Of a DNA stretch of 64,000 bases, positions 10,325 to 18,119 are shown in pieces. Numbering within the stretch: position 1 is the first letter of the stretch; each line of letters starts with the position of its first letter. The position numbers and the translations under genes were made by a program. This DNA comes from Marivivens donghaensis (GTDB lineage Bacteria; Pseudomonadota; Alphaproteobacteria; Rhodobacterales; Rhodobacteraceae). The notes under the pieces were generated by a model, which was not told the DNA's origin, made no database searches, and saw only the letters and a program-made list of their open reading frames with translations. The stretch spans positions 1-64,000 of the forward strand of contig NZ_JAATOP010000007.1 of assembly GCF_011806565.1 (NCBI RefSeq), in the 5' to 3' direction.

Positions 10325-10658
10325 CTCTATTCGGCGAATGCTCAGGGAGGAGGAAGAGCACCCGCTTTGGGAGGATCCGGCAGGGAGGAGGAGAGCCGGA
10401 CCTCAGATGCGAAACGCTCAGGGAGGAGGAGAGAGCGGTTCGCAATTCTATTTAGGGTGCGGTGACACTCAGGGAGGAGGAGCGAGTGTCACCGCCAGTT
10501 TCACGACCCTAGGGAGGAGGAGAAGGGTCGGAACCTTTTATTTCGAAAGGCGGCAGCTCCAGGGAGGAGGAAGGAGCTGCCGCTTTTTTTACGATCCTCC
10601 GCAGGGAGGAGGAAGGGAGGATCGTTAGCGGAACTTCAGGGAGGAGGAAGAAGTTCCG
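10292..10658 (-). ncRNA. CcsR/'cuckoo'-type sRNA array: nine anti-SD hairpins
   Basis: Nine successive hairpins lie at 10629-10658, 10591-10625, 10550-10583, 10500-10533, 10459-10495, 10409-10443, 10371-10404, 10334-10365 and 10292-10324. Read on the minus strand every loop carries CCUCCUCCC, while each stem has a different sequence of 9-12 bp. The array starts 13 bases after the stop of a DUF1127 gene on the same strand. This matches the CcsR RNAs of Rhodobacter sphaeroides, which are processed from the 3' part of a DUF1127 (CcaF1) transcript under RpoHI/RpoHII stress control. The loop resembles the anti-Shine-Dalgarno end of 16S rRNA and could pair with GGAGG sites in mRNAs or bind a protein. 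Stem 10334-10365 pairs fully only on the minus strand, through two G-U pairs. Confidence 0.85.
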
Positions 10659-10670
10659 TAGTCTATCTAT

Positions 10671-10889
10671 TTAGTTAGCGCCGTAGGCGGCTTCGATAGC
10701 GACGCCCTTGATCATAGCGCGGCCGATGCCCAGGTCGTTCAGTTCGCGATCCGAGAGCTTTTCCAGCTCAACCATCGTAGCGCGGTACAGCTTGAACTTG
10801 GCAAAGCGGTCAGCCAGGGTGGCGCTCAGGTTCGCAACCGAACCGAAGAAGTTAAAGCCAGTGGCGCGTGCGTCGTTTGCGTATGCCAT
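10671..10889 (-). CDS. DUF1127 small protein (CcaF1-like)
   Basis: This is a 72-residue basic protein. The DUF1127 core lies at about 31-62 (YRATMVELEKLSDRELNDLGIGRAMI, with LSDREL and DLGI conserved). R. sphaeroides CcaF1, a DUF1127 protein encoded just before the CcsR RNAs, is an RNA-binding protein affecting sRNA maturation. The same position here suggests the same role, by inference. ATG 10889 is preceded by AAGGATGAG. It is the first gene of the hairpin-array transcript. Confidence 0.85.
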   Translation of the reverse strand: MAYANDARATGFNFFGSVANLSATLADRFAKFKLYRATMVELEKLSDRELNDLGIGRAMIKGVAIEAAYGAN

Positions 10890-10952
10890 TTTCGTCTCTC
10901 ATCCTTTGCTGCTCGGGCAGCGTCGTCTTTTTCGTTTTGCCGTTTCCGGCGC

Positions 10953-10981
10953 TTAGCGACTTGCGCTGTTGTTGAACTCAA
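10953..10981 (-). promoter_or_regulatory. Candidate promoter of the DUF1127-CcsR transcript
   Basis: On the minus strand TTGAGT (10981-10976) and CGCTAA (10958-10953) are 17 bases apart. They lie about 65-90 bases before the DUF1127 start. The family is RpoH-dependent in R. sphaeroides. I cannot tell from these hexamers alone which sigma factor would act. Confidence 0.3.
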
Positions 10982-11169
10982 TTTGCGTTTTTTGCTGCGA
11001 CTGCACAATTGGGACTTTGGTCAATGCCGCCATGCAGCGAGTGCATGGGAAAGCATGTCGCTTTACGCATAACTGTTGCATTGGGCGGGTAGGTGGACGG
11101 GTTTGTCTTGAATCTCGGGCATTTACGCGTTTGGTTGCGCAAGAAACAGGCAAACCGATGGAGGCCCTC

Positions 11170-12258
11170 ATGGCTCTGGATAAGGCCCGCGTCACCGAAA
11201 TTCTACAGTCGGTATCCGTGCCGGGCGGTGGGAATCTGGTTTCCCGCGATCTCGTGCGTGCCCTTGTGGTTGAGAATAAGCAGATTCGATTCATCATTGA
11301 GGCGTCTACGCCCCAAGAAGCGCAGAATCTCGAAGGTGTTCGCGTTGCAGCCGTCGCTGCCGTCGAGTCGGAATCGGGCGGTGTTCCCGTCACAGCCATT
11401 CTGACTGCGCATGGCCCCGCCGCCGCCGCGCCGGCCCAGCAGCAACAAGCTCCGAACCTCAAGATCGGCCGCCACCCGACGCCGCAGCAGGGCGGTCCGC
11501 AGGGCGTGCCAGGAATCAAGCGTATTATTGCGATCGGTTCGGGTAAGGGCGGCGTCGGCAAATCGACCGTTTCGTCGAACCTCGCCGTGGCACTTGCGAA
11601 GCAAGGGAAGAAGGTCGGTCTGCTCGACGCTGATATATACGGTCCCAGCCAGCCGCGCATGATGGGCGTCAGCGGCAAGCCCACATCCAAGGACGGAGAG
11701 AATATCGACCCGCTCACTGCGCATGGGGTCACTGTCATGTCCATCGGCTTCATGGTCGAAGAGGATAAGGCCGTCATCTGGCGCGGTCCTATGCTGATGG
11801 GCGCGCTGCAACAGCTTCTGGGGCAGGTGAAGTGGGGCGAGCTTGACGTTCTGCTCATCGACCTGCCGCCGGGTACGGGTGATATCCAGCTGACACTTTG
11901 CCAGCGCACCAATCTGACGGGCGCTATAGTAGTGTCCACGCCGCAGGACGTGGCGCTGCTGGATGCGCGAAAGGCGCTCGATATGTTCTCTACGCTCAAG
12001 ACGCCGGTTCTGGGCCTGATAGAGAATATGTCGGTCTTCCACTGTCCGAACTGTGGTCACGAGAGTCATATCTTCGGACATGGCGGCGTCGCTGCCGAAG
12101 CGGACAAGCTCGGCGTTCCGCTGCTTGGCGCTCTGCCGATCGACCTCGACACGCGTCTGGCGGGGGACAGCGGTACGCCCGTCGCTGCGAAAGAGGGGCC
12201 AATGGCGGACCATTATAGTGCGATCGCCAAGCGCCTCGTCGACGGCGGGATCGTCTGA
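11170..12258 (+). CDS. mrp: Mrp/ApbC-type Fe-S cluster carrier P-loop ATPase
   Basis: This 362-residue protein moves or inserts iron-sulfur clusters. An N-terminal MIP18-like (DUF59) domain covers 1-90, and a proline/alanine/glutamine-rich linker about 85-115. The deviant Walker A is [11 protein letters not shown] (123-133). CPNC (Cys292, Cys295) is the dimer-bridging Fe-S site. I chose ATG 11170 because TGGAGG lies five bases upstream. The ATG at 11158 overlaps that ribosome-binding site. A hairpin terminator follows. Confidence 0.93.
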   Translation: MALDKARVTEILQSVSVPGGGNLVSRDLVRALVVENKQIRFIIEASTPQEAQNLEGVRVAAVAAVESESGGVPVTAILTAHGPAAAAPAQQQQAPNLKIGRHPTPQQGGPQGVPGIKRIIAIGSGKGGVGKSTVSSNLAVALAKQGKKVGLLDADIYGPSQPRMMGVSGKPTSKDGENIDPLTAHGVTVMSIGFMVEEDKAVIWRGPMLMGALQQLLGQVKWGELDVLLIDLPPGTGDIQLTLCQRTNLTGAIVVSTPQDVALLDARKALDMFSTLKTPVLGLIENMSVFHCPNCGHESHIFGHGGVAAEADKLGVPLLGALPIDLDTRLAGDSGTPVAAKEGPMADHYSAIAKRLVDGGIV

Positions 12259-12287
12259 CGCACACTCTATATATCTGGAACTGTCTG

Positions 12288-12320
12288 GGCCGCTCGTGAA
12301 CCACGGGCGGCCTTCGTCAT
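12288..12320 (+). terminator. Terminator of mrp
   Basis: An 11-bp stem, GGCCGCTCGTG (12288-12298) with CACGGGCGGCC (12302-12312), has a three-base loop and one T-G pair. It starts 29 bases after the mrp stop. The T-tract (TTCGTCATTT) is weak. Confidence 0.55.
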
Positions 12321-12364
12321 TTCGGGGTCTGGAACCGTCTGGAACTCGCCGCGAAAAATGCGGG

Positions 12365-12406
12365 GAATCTGCGCGAACCGTCTGGAACTCGATTCACACA
12401 CGAATC
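12365..12406. promoter_or_regulatory. Cluster of three GANTC (CcrM) sites
   Basis: GAATC (12365), GATTC (12391) and GAATC (12402) lie within 42 bases; the last two form an inverted repeat with a six-base spacer. GANTC is methylated by CcrM in alphaproteobacteria and read by GcrA at cell-cycle promoters. Here they lie upstream of the division cluster. Confidence 0.45.
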
Positions 12407-12528
12407 ACTGTGGCGTGAATAAACACCCCAAAAACAAGAACATAAATAGAACATGAGATGGGGTGGGGTGTGTCCAAGATGCACCACAAAAAATTCTATG
12501 AACTTTCTGGAACCTACCATGCGCTGCG

Positions 12529-12537
12529 TTATCCACA
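12529..12537. promoter_or_regulatory. Perfect DnaA box
   Basis: TTATCCACA matches the DnaA consensus exactly. It is single, so an origin is unlikely. It may couple division-gene expression to DnaA, in line with its place about 460 bases upstream of mraZ. Confidence 0.5.
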
Positions 12538-12739
12538 GGGTGGTGTGCTAAATATGGGGTATAGTTTGTACAATTCGCCAATATGGGGCGTAACCCACTA
12601 TTCCGTGATGTCTGCGTTGGACCCGTGATCGACCCGAACTATCCCACTGAGTTCCATGTAGTTCCAATTAATGGTTGCCCGGTTCCATCACATTTGGCAC
12701 AAACAAGACATCGGAAGTGAGCTGGTAACGACTAAGCGG

Positions 12740-12947
12740 GACAAAGACCCAAAAGGGCGCAGATCCCAGCGGTAAAACAATAAAACCAGAGCAGGTTTCA
12801 TACAGGCAGCCACTCACTTCCAAACAAGAAGATCCGGCGCGCGAGCGAGCAGACATCCCCCCAGGTGGCGCGCGTTGTCGGACATCCCGCGAGGGACGAT
12901 GACGGCGGATCGGGCTTGGCAGTAGCTCGATCCGCCGTTCGTCTTTC
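12740..12947 (+). ncRNA. Candidate UpsM-like sRNA (mraZ 5' leader)
   Basis: In R. sphaeroides the abundant sRNA UpsM (about 200 nt) arises by premature termination in the mraZ leader and is processed by RNase E. Here a strong hairpin (12895-12943) lies 50 bases before mraZ. It has a 15-bp core stem (12902-12916 with 12924-12938), outer GACG/CGTC pairs and only a short TTTC tail. That suits partial termination. The 5' end given is a guess from the size of UpsM. Position and structure support the call; sequence identity was not tested. Confidence 0.5.
12895..12947 (+). terminator. Leaky terminator in the mraZ leader
   Basis: The core arms are 12902-12916 and 12924-12938, with a seven-base loop TGGCAGT. 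GACG (12895-12898) and CGTC (12940-12943) can extend the stem, and CTTTC follows. The poor U-tract implies that some transcripts read on into mraZ. Confidence 0.6.
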
Positions 12948-12992
12948 AGGGCCCGAAAGGGCAGGCAGGTAAGTAAAAGAGGCCGCAGGCAA

Positions 12993-13493
12993 GTGATCCA
13001 CTCGTTCGAAGGCGAGCACTACCAGAAAGTCGACCGGAAGGGCCGTATGTCCGTTCCGGCAGATTTTCGTCGTGAGCTTGCCTTGGGCGATGCGGATGCC
13101 GAAGTCCGCGGCACGGTCCGTATGAAGATCGTCTACGGCCAACACCTCAAAGAACATGTCGCCGTCTACCCGATGGACGAATACCAGCGCATCGTCGAAG
13201 ACATCTACGCGATGCCGCGTTCCAAAGCGCGCGACCAGAAACGCCTGTCGCAGCTTTTCGTGACCAAATCGCTCACGATCGAAGCCGACAAGGATGGCCG
13301 CGTCATTCTCAACAAGACCATTCGCGACAAGCTCGGCATCGAAGAGGGCGAGATCTACTTCCGCGGCGGCGTCGGCAACTTCGAAATGTGGAACGCGGAG
13401 CATTTCCGCGAGACTGTCGAAGCCGACATTGACGAATGGCTGGACGAGCAGGACGAGGACTTCGATCCGCTCGAACTGCTGGGAGGCGAATAA
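12993..13493 (+). CDS. mraZ: Transcriptional regulator MraZ
   Basis: MraZ is a DNA-binding protein that forms rings and controls the division and cell-wall (dcw) operon, usually as a repressor. The 166-residue product has two AbrB-like swapped-hairpin units. Each carries the DxxGR motif: VDRKGRMSVPADFR (13-26) and ADKDGRVILNKTIR (about 98-111). The start codon is GTG at 12993 with GAGG about 9 bases upstream. Its C-terminal acidic tail (DEWLDEQDEDFDP) is a little longer than in Escherichia coli. It is the first gene of the cluster and its stop abuts the rsmH start. Confidence 0.95.
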   Translation: MIHSFEGEHYQKVDRKGRMSVPADFRRELALGDADAEVRGTVRMKIVYGQHLKEHVAVYPMDEYQRIVEDIYAMPRSKARDQKRLSQLFVTKSLTIEADKDGRVILNKTIRDKLGIEEGEIYFRGGVGNFEMWNAEHFRETVEADIDEWLDEQDEDFDPLELLGGE

Positions 13494-14462
13494 ATGTCCG
13501 CTCCAGACAAACCCCACATTCCCGTTTTATTGAGACCGCTTATCAAGGCGGTCTCTCCTGTCTCTGGCACATGGCTTGATGGCACCTTCGGGGCAGGGGG
13601 CTACACCCGTGCTCTGCTCGAAGCGGGCGCCGACAAAGTCATCGGTGTCGACCGTGATCCGCTGGCGTTCGAAATGGCGTCGGGATGGGTTGGCGACTAC
13701 GGTGACCGTCTGGAAATGGTCGAGGGTACGTTCTCCGAAATGGACAGCTACGCCACGGGCCTCGACGGCGTCGTGCTCGATCTGGGCGTGTCGTCCATGC
13801 AGCTCGATCTGGCAGAGCGCGGCTTTTCGTTTATGAAGGACGGCCCGCTCGATATGCGCATGAGCCAGTCGGGCACCTCGGCTGCCGACCTCTGCAACGA
13901 GCTGGAAGAGGCCGAACTGGCCGACATTATCTATCTCTACGGTGAAGAGCGCGCGAGCCGCCGCATCGCCAAGGCCATCGTGCAGGCCCGCCCGATCCAT
14001 ACAACGCTGCAACTGGCGAAGCTCGTCGAAAGCTGCCTGCCGCGCCCCAAGCCCGGTCAGAGCCACCCCGCGACCCGCACGTTCCAAGCGCTCCGCATCG
14101 CGGTGAACGACGAATACGGTCAGCTGTTCGAGGGCCTTCTGGCTGCCGAACGTGCGCTCCGCCCCGGCGGGTTGCTGGCCGTCGTGACCTTCCATTCGGT
14201 CGAAGACCGCATGACCAAGCGTTTCTTTCAAGCGCGTTCGGGCCGCACGGCCAACGCCAACCGCTACGCGCCGGTCATCGAAAAAGACAAGCCTGCGTTC
14301 GAGATGGTCGAGAAAAAGGCCATCGGTCCGGACGATCAGGAACTCGACGAAAACCCGCGTTCGCGCTCGGCCAAGCTGCGCGTGGCGCGCCGCACCGATG
14401 CACCGGGCGGGGACATCGACAAGGCATCACTCGGGATGCCGCTTCGGAAAGGTGAGCGTTAA
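13494..14462 (+). CDS. rsmH: 16S rRNA m4C1402 methyltransferase RsmH
   Basis: RsmH (MraW) N4-methylates C1402 of 16S rRNA with S-adenosylmethionine. The 322-residue product has the SAM-binding motif [11 protein letters not shown] (28-38) and VDRD (about 52-55) closing the second strand. [17 protein letters not shown] and [10 protein letters not shown], all conserved in the family, follow. Its ATG follows the mraZ stop directly, with GGGAGG upstream inside mraZ. Its stop overlaps the ftsL start by one base, so translation is probably coupled. Confidence 0.96.
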   Translation: MSAPDKPHIPVLLRPLIKAVSPVSGTWLDGTFGAGGYTRALLEAGADKVIGVDRDPLAFEMASGWVGDYGDRLEMVEGTFSEMDSYATGLDGVVLDLGVSSMQLDLAERGFSFMKDGPLDMRMSQSGTSAADLCNELEEAELADIIYLYGEERASRRIAKAIVQARPIHTTLQLAKLVESCLPRPKPGQSHPATRTFQALRIAVNDEYGQLFEGLLAAERALRPGGLLAVVTFHSVEDRMTKRFFQARSGRTANANRYAPVIEKDKPAFEMVEKKAIGPDDQELDENPRSRSAKLRVARRTDAPGGDIDKASLGMPLRKGER

Positions 14463-14815
14463 TGCGCAGTCTGCTTTATGTGATGACCGCACTTGGCGTA
14501 ATCGGACTGGCCTTCTGGGCCTATCAGGAAAATTACCGCACGCAGGACTCGCTCAAGGAAGTCCGCCAACTGAACCGCCAGATCGCATCGGCCAACGCGC
14601 GTCTGCGGATGCTTCAGGCGGAGTGGGCGTACCAGAACCGTCCCGACCGCCTGCGCGACCTTGCCGAACTGAACTTCGACCGTCTTGGTCTTCTGCCGCT
14701 GATGCCCGACGGTTTTGGCCGCGTCGATCAGGTGGCTTTCCCGATGGTACTTCCGAGCGAACTTGGCCGCGTGATCGAAGTATCGAGCGACGGTGATGCA
14801 GAGGTGACCGAATGA
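14462..14815 (+). CDS. ftsL: Cell division protein FtsL
   Basis: This is a 117-residue bitopic membrane protein. A short cytoplasmic start and one transmembrane helix (about 4-21, LLYVMTALGVIGLAFWAY) come first. A periplasmic coiled coil (about 30-60, LKEVRQLNRQIASANARLRML) and RDLAELNFDRLGL follow. FtsL joins FtsB and FtsQ and activates septal FtsW-FtsI. FtsL is weakly conserved, so the call rests on topology and on its place between rsmH and ftsI. It overlaps both neighbours (TAATG, ATGA). Confidence 0.92.
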   Translation: MRSLLYVMTALGVIGLAFWAYQENYRTQDSLKEVRQLNRQIASANARLRMLQAEWAYQNRPDRLRDLAELNFDRLGLLPLMPDGFGRVDQVAFPMVLPSELGRVIEVSSDGDAEVTE

Positions 14816-16599
14816 GCCGCCGTATTCCCCTCCGCCCGCTGGCCCGCATCATTCAGGCCCGCCAGAGCGGTGAAAACCCCGATGCGATCGAGGCCGAGAA
14901 CCGCCGCATCCGCCACGAAGCCATGCGCGACAGTGCCCGCGCTCGCGCCGAGAGCCGTCTCATGGTTCTGGGCGCTTTCTTCTTTTGCGCCTTCGCGGCC
15001 ATCGTCTTCAAAATGGGTGTGATCGGGGCGAGCCTTCCCGAGGAATCGCAGGTCAGCCTGTCGGGCGGCGAGCCGATCCTGTCCGCCCGCGCCGACATCG
15101 TTGACCGTCAGGGCCGTATCCTCGCGACCAACTTCGACACCTATTCCGTTTACGCCCAGCCGCAGGACATGGTTGATCCGGTCCATGCCGCTGACGAGCT
15201 GTTCCGCATCTTCCCCGACCTCGACCACGAGCGACTGGTCGCCGACTTCACCGGCAACCGTAAATTCGTTTGGATCCGCCGCCAGATCAGCCCTGAACAG
15301 ATGCAGGCGGTCCACGATATCGGCGATCCGGGAATTCTATTCGGCCCGCGCGAGATGCGGATTTACCCGAACGGCCCGTTGGCCAGCCATATCCTTGGCG
15401 GTGCGAGCTATGGCCGCGAGGCTGTGAACACTGCCGAAGTCATCGGCATTGCCGGTGTCGAGCGCACTTTTGACGAATTCCTCCGCGATCCCGCCAACGA
15501 AGGCGCGCCGCTGGAGCTTTCGATTGATCTGACCGTCCAGTCCGCGATGGAACGTGTGCTTCACGGCGGTATGATGCTGATGAATGCCAAAGGTGCGGCG
15601 GCTGTCCTCATGGACGCCCACACCGGCGAAATCATGGCGATGGCATCGCTGCCCGACTTCGACCCTAACGACCGTCCCGCCGTGCTGACCACGGGCGATC
15701 AGTCCGACAGCCCGCTGTTCAACCGCGCTGTTCAAGGTGTCTATGAGCTTGGTTCGACGTTCAAGATTCTGGCCGTCGCGCAGGGTCTGGAGATGAACCT
15801 CATCGAGCCCGACACCATGATCCAGACCTCGCCCGGCATCCGCATGGGCGGCTTTACGATCAACGACTTCCACAGCTATGGCGCACAGAACACCGTCACC
15901 GATGTCATCGTGAAATCGTCGAACATCGGCACCGCCCACATTGCAGAGCTGATCGGCCCCGATAACCAACGCAACTTCCTCAAGTCGCTGGGCATCCTCG
16001 ATGTCTCGCCCGTCGAACTGGGCGAGGCAGGCGCGGGCCGTCCGCAGCTTCCGCGTCAGTGGGGCCCGCTGGAGACCATGACGATCTCCTACGGCCACGG
16101 CGTCGCAGCGTCCCCGCTGCACCTCGCCGCGTCCTACGCCACCATCGCGAACGGCGGCCACCTCGTGCAGCCGACGCTGATGCGCGGCGGCAACCCGATC
16201 CCCGGTGAGCGGATTATGTCCGAAGAGACCGCGGCTGCTTCGCTGTCGATGCTGCGTCAGGTCGTGACCCGCGGTACCGCGTCCTTCGGCGAAGTCGCTG
16301 GCTACGAGGTCGCTGGCAAAACCGGTACCGCAGACAAGGTCAAACCGACCGGCGGATACTATGATGACAAGGTTATCGCGACCTTTGCGTCGGTCTTCCC
16401 TGCCTCCGATCCGAAGTACGTTCTGGTCGTCACGCTGGACGAACCCGTCGACACCACCAGCAACGAACCGCGCCGTACCGCAGGTTGGACCGCCGTACCT
16501 GTCGCCGCAGAGCTAATCCGCCGCGTCGGACCGCTGCTCGGTCTACGTCCGCAGATTGATAATCCGCTACTGACTGGTGTATCGCTGACCTCTAACTAA
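14812..16599 (+). CDS. ftsI: Penicillin-binding protein 3 / septal transpeptidase FtsI
   Basis: This class B PBP crosslinks septal peptidoglycan. The 595-residue protein has a basic cytoplasmic N-terminus and one transmembrane helix (about 43-63). A pedestal domain (about 80-260) precedes the transpeptidase, which has the catalytic serine in STFK (315-318), SSN (369-371) and KTGT (503-506). All three active-site motifs are intact, so it should be active and beta-lactam sensitive. It overlaps ftsL by four bases. Length is typical. Confidence 0.96.
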   Translation: MSRRIPLRPLARIIQARQSGENPDAIEAENRRIRHEAMRDSARARAESRLMVLGAFFFCAFAAIVFKMGVIGASLPEESQVSLSGGEPILSARADIVDRQGRILATNFDTYSVYAQPQDMVDPVHAADELFRIFPDLDHERLVADFTGNRKFVWIRRQISPEQMQAVHDIGDPGILFGPREMRIYPNGPLASHILGGASYGREAVNTAEVIGIAGVERTFDEFLRDPANEGAPLELSIDLTVQSAMERVLHGGMMLMNAKGAAAVLMDAHTGEIMAMASLPDFDPNDRPAVLTTGDQSDSPLFNRAVQGVYELGSTFKILAVAQGLEMNLIEPDTMIQTSPGIRMGGFTINDFHSYGAQNTVTDVIVKSSNIGTAHIAELIGPDNQRNFLKSLGILDVSPVELGEAGAGRPQLPRQWGPLETMTISYGHGVAASPLHLAASYATIANGGHLVQPTLMRGGNPIPGERIMSEETAAASLSMLRQVVTRGTASFGEVAGYEVAGKTGTADKVKPTGGYYDDKVIATFASVFPASDPKYVLVVTLDEPVDTTSNEPRRTAGWTAVPVAAELIRRVGPLLGLRPQIDNPLLTGVSLTSN

Positions 16600-16616
16600 C
16601 CGAGGGAGCCCTGCAT

Positions 16617-18119
16617 ATGAGCGGCACAGAGAAGACATGTTCGCTAGCAGACCTCGGTCTGACTGCTCAGGGCGCCAAAGAAGCCGTCATCAAGGCCATC
16701 ACCATCGACAGTCGCGAGGTCATGCCGGGCACGCTGTTTGCCGCATTGCCGGGGAGCGCGGTGCATGGCGCGTCCTTCACCGATGCGGCAATCGCCAACG
16801 GCGTCAGCGCCATTCTGACCGATGCCGAAGGTGCGAAGATCGCCGCTCCCGCGGTCGAAGGCACTGATATCGCGCTGGTGATTGCCGAAGATCCTCGCGC
16901 CACGCTGGCGCAGACCGCCGCGCTTTGGTTCGGACCGCAGCCTGGCGTCATGGTCGGCGTGACCGGCACAAACGGCAAAACTTCGGTCGCGAGCTTCTGC
17001 CGCCAGATCTGGACGCACATGGGTCTGGAAGCCGTCAACGTCGGCACCACAGGTGTTGAGGGCGCATGGACCCATCCGCTCCGCCACACCACACCCGATC
17101 CGATCACGCTGCAACGGGTGTTGGCCGATGCAGCCCAAAACGGTGTCACCCACGCCGCGATGGAGGCGTCTTCGCATGGCCTCGACCAGCGCCGCCTTGA
17201 TGGGGTGATCCTGTCCTCGGCTGGCTTTACGAACTTCACCCAAGACCACCTCGACTATCATGAAACCTTCGAAGCTTACTTCGACGCCAAGATGGGCCTC
17301 TTCACCCGCGTTCTTCAGCCCGAAGGCACCGCCGTTGTGAACCTCGACGATCCCAAAGGGCCCGAGGTCGCCGCGATTGCCGAGGCGCGCGGTCAGGAGG
17401 TCATCGGCGTCGGCCGCGCTGAAGGTGCGCGCCTGCGTCTGCTCGCCCAGCGGTTCGACTCGACAGGGCAGGAGGTCCGCTTCGACTGGCAGGGCAGCGT
17501 CCACATGGTGCGCCTCAACCTGATCGGCGGGTTCCAAGCCGAAAACGTCCTGCTGGCTGCCGGTCTGGTGATCGGCGCAGGGGCCGATGCGGAGGAAGTC
17601 TTTGCGACCCTCCCGCACCTCACCACCGTGCGCGGGCGTATGCAGCTTGCCGCGACCCGCGAAAACGGTGCGGCAGTGTTCGTCGATTACGCCCACACGC
17701 CCGACGCGGTCGAAACCGTGCTCGAAGCGATCCGCCCGCACGTCATGGGCCGCATCATCGCCATCGTCGGCGCTGGCGGTGATCGCGACAAAACCAAGCG
17801 CCCGCTCATGGGCGGCGCTGCCGCGCGTCTGGCTGACGTCGTCATCGTGACCGACGACAATCCGCGCACCGAAGACCCTGCCACCATCCGCAAAGCGGTC
17901 ATGGAAGGGGCATTGGGCGAAAAATCCACGGATGTTTTCGAAATCGGTGACCGCGCCGAGGCGATTTTGCGCGGTGCGGACATGCTTCAGCCCGGAGACG
18001 CACTACTTGTCGCGGGCAAAGGGCACGAAACCGGCCAGATCGTCGGCACCGATGTCCTCCATTTTGATGATGCCGAAGTTGCGTCGCAGGCCGTTCTGGC
18101 GCTTGACGGAAAGATTTGA
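16617..18119 (+). CDS. murE: UDP-MurNAc-tripeptide synthetase (meso-DAP adding) MurE
   Basis: MurE adds meso-diaminopimelate to UDP-MurNAc-L-Ala-D-Glu in the cytoplasm, with ATP. The 500-residue product has the nucleotide loop GVTGTNGKT (114-122), with Lys121 at the phosphates. The substrate-selecting motif DNPR (414-417) marks meso-DAP rather than lysine. This predicts a DAP-type wall. The 17-base gap after ftsI holds a GAGGGAG ribosome-binding site. Its stop overlaps the murF start. Confidence 0.96.
   Translation: MSGTEKTCSLADLGLTAQGAKEAVIKAITIDSREVMPGTLFAALPGSAVHGASFTDAAIANGVSAILTDAEGAKIAAPAVEGTDIALVIAEDPRATLAQTAALWFGPQPGVMVGVTGTNGKTSVASFCRQIWTHMGLEAVNVGTTGVEGAWTHPLRHTTPDPITLQRVLADAAQNGVTHAAMEASSHGLDQRRLDGVILSSAGFTNFTQDHLDYHETFEAYFDAKMGLFTRVLQPEGTAVVNLDDPKGPEVAAIAEARGQEVIGVGRAEGARLRLLAQRFDSTGQEVRFDWQGSVHMVRLNLIGGFQAENVLLAAGLVIGAGADAEEVFATLPHLTTVRGRMQLAATRENGAAVFVDYAHTPDAVETVLEAIRPHVMGRIIAIVGAGGDRDKTKRPLMGGAAARLADVVIVTDDNPRTEDPATIRKAVMEGALGEKSTDVFEIGDRAEAILRGADMLQPGDALLVAGKGHETGQIVGTDVLHFDDAEVASQAVLALDGKI

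Larger units (their letters stand above)
12274..12687 (+). repeat. TCTGGAAC repeat cluster with inverted GTTCCA copies
   Basis: The octamer TCTGGAAC occurs five times in direct orientation, at 12274, 12328, 12338, 12381 and 12506. GTTCCA, the complement of its core, follows at 12651, 12661 and 12682. The cluster spans the non-coding region between mrp and mraZ. GGAAC resembles the -35 of some ECF sigma factors, but no matching -10 at 16-17 bases was found. Confidence 0.55.

Noticed and set aside
10292..10658. The repeated GGGAGGAGGA could look like a CRISPR array or a row of ribosome-binding sites
   Set aside because: Repeats are too short and each is the loop of a different inverted repeat, with no constant spacer length. 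No reading frames begin after the purine runs. The minus-strand RNA explanation fits better.
12506..12533. An EcfG-type promoter (GGAAC then CGTT)
   Set aside because: The spacer is 13 bases, not 16-17, and the other GGAAC copies have no CGTT at the right distance.
12529..12537. A chromosomal or plasmid origin at the DnaA box
   Set aside because: There is only one box, with no AT-rich unwinding tract with further boxes and no dnaA, dnaN, repABC or parAB genes nearby.
12259..12992. RNase P RNA or another housekeeping RNA in the long gap before mraZ
   Set aside because: The conserved RNase P core sequences were not found. The region is better explained by repeats and a leader with a terminator-like stem.
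18116..18118. A TTG start for murF one codon before the ATG
   Set aside because: The ATG at 18119 gives the usual TGATG overlap with murE and the expected N-terminus.
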